Shown here in pieces: positions 63,165 through 64,000 of a DNA stretch of 64,000 nucleotides. The notes beneath the pieces were generated by a model that made no database searches, had not been told where the DNA came from, and saw only the letters and a list, made by a program, of their open reading frames with translations. Source of the stretch: Lachnospiraceae bacterium (GTDB lineage: Bacteria > Bacillota > Clostridia > Lachnospirales > Lachnospiraceae); the NCBI GenBank assembly GCA_017557525.1, contig JAFYYN010000105.1, positions 34,367-98,366 of the forward strand. The letters run 5' to 3'. The position numbers and the translations under genes are program-made. The number at the start of each line of letters is the position of its first letter. Within the stretch, counting starts at the first letter, position 1.

Positions 63165-63569
63165 TTAATTAGTAAGCCTTCCAGCCCCATAACAGTCTGA
63201 CGAAGCTCCACCTGCTGGCTCAAGATGCACATACAGTTCCGCTCCAGACGAAACCGGATAATTACTCAAAATTGAATACCATGTTCCACCTATCCAACCT
63301 GTTCCCGGTTGAAGAGTGGTAGAGCTAAGGATTGTGTAACTTGAAGAGGATGTTTTCTGTCTCAACTGAACAACAAGGTTTCTTGTTGAGTAAATTGAAT
63401 TGCATCCATCCAAATCGACAGTTCCATAACATACCATAGTATTGCTATCTTTAGATGGATCGGTTGTATAAATTGTAACCGAAACCGTCTGCGCCATTAC
63501 ACTTACCGAAGTACAAAAAGCAAGAATAAGGCATAACGTAAGAGCAAATCTTTTTAGAAATTTACGCAT
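63165..63569 (-). CDS. Small secreted protein, first gene of the second sigma-controlled operon
   Basis: A 134-residue protein, not recognised. A signal peptide (LKRFALTLCLILAFCTSVSVMA, cleavage probably after VMA near residue 26) is followed by a ~108-residue Ser/Thr/Gly-rich beta domain with three cysteines. No similarity to the other secreted protein (57500-57934) is evident beyond composition. It is the first gene after the ECF-type promoter at 63841-63870, with an unusually long ~265-base leader, and it precedes the ABC-2 exporter genes. It could be an exported effector or a sensor of envelope damage. Confidence 0.75.
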   Translation of the reverse strand: MRKFLKRFALTLCLILAFCTSVSVMAQTVSVTIYTTDPSKDSNTMVCYGTVDLDGCNSIYSTRNLVVQLRQKTSSSSYTILSSTTLQPGTGWIGGTWYSILSNYPVSSGAELYVHLEPAGGASSDCYGAGRLTN

Positions 63570-63654
63570 ATTTTTCCCTTTCCGTGACTTATAAAAAATA
63601 TCACTATAAACTTTGACTATCTATCATTTCTGATAAAGCAGCAAAAAACTCTTA

Positions 63655-63685
63655 TTATGTCAAATCTTTCAATGGTATCACCTCC
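63655..63685 (-). CDS. Possible five-codon leader peptide
   Basis: A perfect ribosome site GGAGGTGAT (63677-63685) in the long leader precedes TTG AAA GAT TTG ACA TAA (63672 to 63655), a five-codon frame (MKDLT). No start codon of a longer gene follows at good distance. The strength of the site without a gene makes it unusual; it may be a leader ORF or fortuitous. Confidence 0.3.
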
Positions 63686-63692
63686 ACTAATC

Positions 63693-63743
63693 CATCAGCC
63701 AATGTAAGTAACCTGCAGTATTACAAACCACATTTGGCTGATG
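63693..63743. other. Long stem-loop in the leader of the secreted-protein operon
   Basis: CATCAGCCAATGT (63693-63705) pairs with ACATTTGGCTGATG (63730-63743) with one bulge, and TGTAA/TTACA can extend the stem inward. It precedes the strong ribosome site at 63677-63685 on the minus strand. The gap 63570-64000 otherwise holds a promoter and a possible terminator, and no gene. Confidence 0.6.
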
Positions 63744-63840
63744 CATTTTATTATTTCAACAGTCTGTTGATATATCCATTCTTTTTCTTTACTAAAGACT
63801 CTCTTCTATCCATTGATCTATATTTTATGCTTCTATTATT

Positions 63841-63870
63841 TATAACGAAACAGATACGTAAAAGGTGACA
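63841..63870 (-). promoter_or_regulatory. ECF-type promoter of the secreted-protein/ABC-2 operon
   Basis: Minus-strand TGTCACC (63864-63870) and CGTTATA (63841-63847) with a 16-base spacer, identical in both boxes and spacing to the sigma-gene promoter at 59367-59396. Flanking TTTT and AT-rich upstream sequence also match. Confidence 0.78.
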
Positions 63871-63941
63871 CATTTTTGGAATTTTTTTAGAATTTTTTAG
63901 ATAAAAGTATAACTATTCATATTTCAGCCCAAATTTAAAAG

Positions 63942-63972
63942 AAGCGAACAACCTTATCAGTCATCCGCTTCT
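63942..63972 (-). terminator. Possible terminator of a gene beyond the right edge
   Basis: AGAAGCG and CGCTTCT (about 63941-63973) form a 7-bp stem with a long, weakly paired loop, followed on the minus strand by TTTTAAATTT. It would end a minus-strand transcript entering from the right. Confidence 0.4.
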
Positions 63973-64000
63973 CATCTGTCTTTATTATTCTTTTATCGGG

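Noticed and set aside
1-64000. tRNA, rRNA, insertion sequences, prophage and CRISPR arrays
   Set aside because: Looked for on both strands by eye; no cloverleaf with CCA-type context, transposase, integrase or repeat-spacer array seen.

Overview
The window looks like a motile, anaerobic, low-to-mid GC Gram-positive of the Clostridia, most likely Lachnospiraceae (Butyrivibrio/Roseburia-like; genus not determinable). The grounds are a pyruvate formate-lyase gene behind a ZTP-type riboswitch, a topA-codY-flgB order with a B. subtilis-like fla/che operon, FliY rather than FliN, CheC/CheD chemotaxis, and dispersed CTCATCAGTCAGC-type palindromic repeats. All genes I can support lie on the minus strand, so transcription runs from high to low coordinates.

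Region by region. (1) 1-8.2 kb: 5' part of pflB with promoter, ZTP aptamer and overlapping terminator; a diguanylate cyclase-like gene; two small unknown genes; an orphan PTS EIIC; nagB and a GntR/UTRA regulator; glmM behind a near-consensus promoter that abuts a 24-bp perfect palindrome. (2) 8.2-45 kb: one large flagellar/chemotaxis block, flgB to sigD and beyond, in close to B. subtilis order. It includes motAB, flhFG, a PilZ c-di-GMP receptor, cheB-cheA-cheW-cheC-cheD, fapA, a SwrB-like protein, an MltG LysM-like envelope protein and a LacI-like/GGDEF sensor. Two deviations stand out: cheB has lost nearly all of its receiver domain, and cheY is missing from its usual place after fliY. (3) 45-48 kb: codY with a candidate CodY box, and topA. 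(4) 48.06-48.59 kb: a gene-free stretch with a long imperfect foldback enclosing two perfect hairpins. (5) 48.6-53.6 kb: a MoxR / DUF58 / transglutaminase trio. (6) 53.7-64 kb: an envelope-stress or export locus with an ECF-like sigma factor, a DUF4367 membrane anti-sigma candidate, two small secreted proteins, a decayed gene and two ABC transporters.

How they fit together: the flagellar block encodes the rod and hook, basal body, export apparatus, motor, switch and chemosensory core. c-di-GMP synthesis (two GGDEF proteins) and reception (PilZ) are encoded in and beside it. CodY is likely a nutritional input to its own gene and perhaps to the adjoining flagellar genes. In the last region, two promoters share TGTCACC-N16-CGTTATA with identical spacing. 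One precedes the sigma gene and one precedes the secreted-protein/ABC operon, which suggests an autoregulated regulon. That locus is the best candidate for an undescribed system here. Product names rest on motif recognition by eye; no database search was run.
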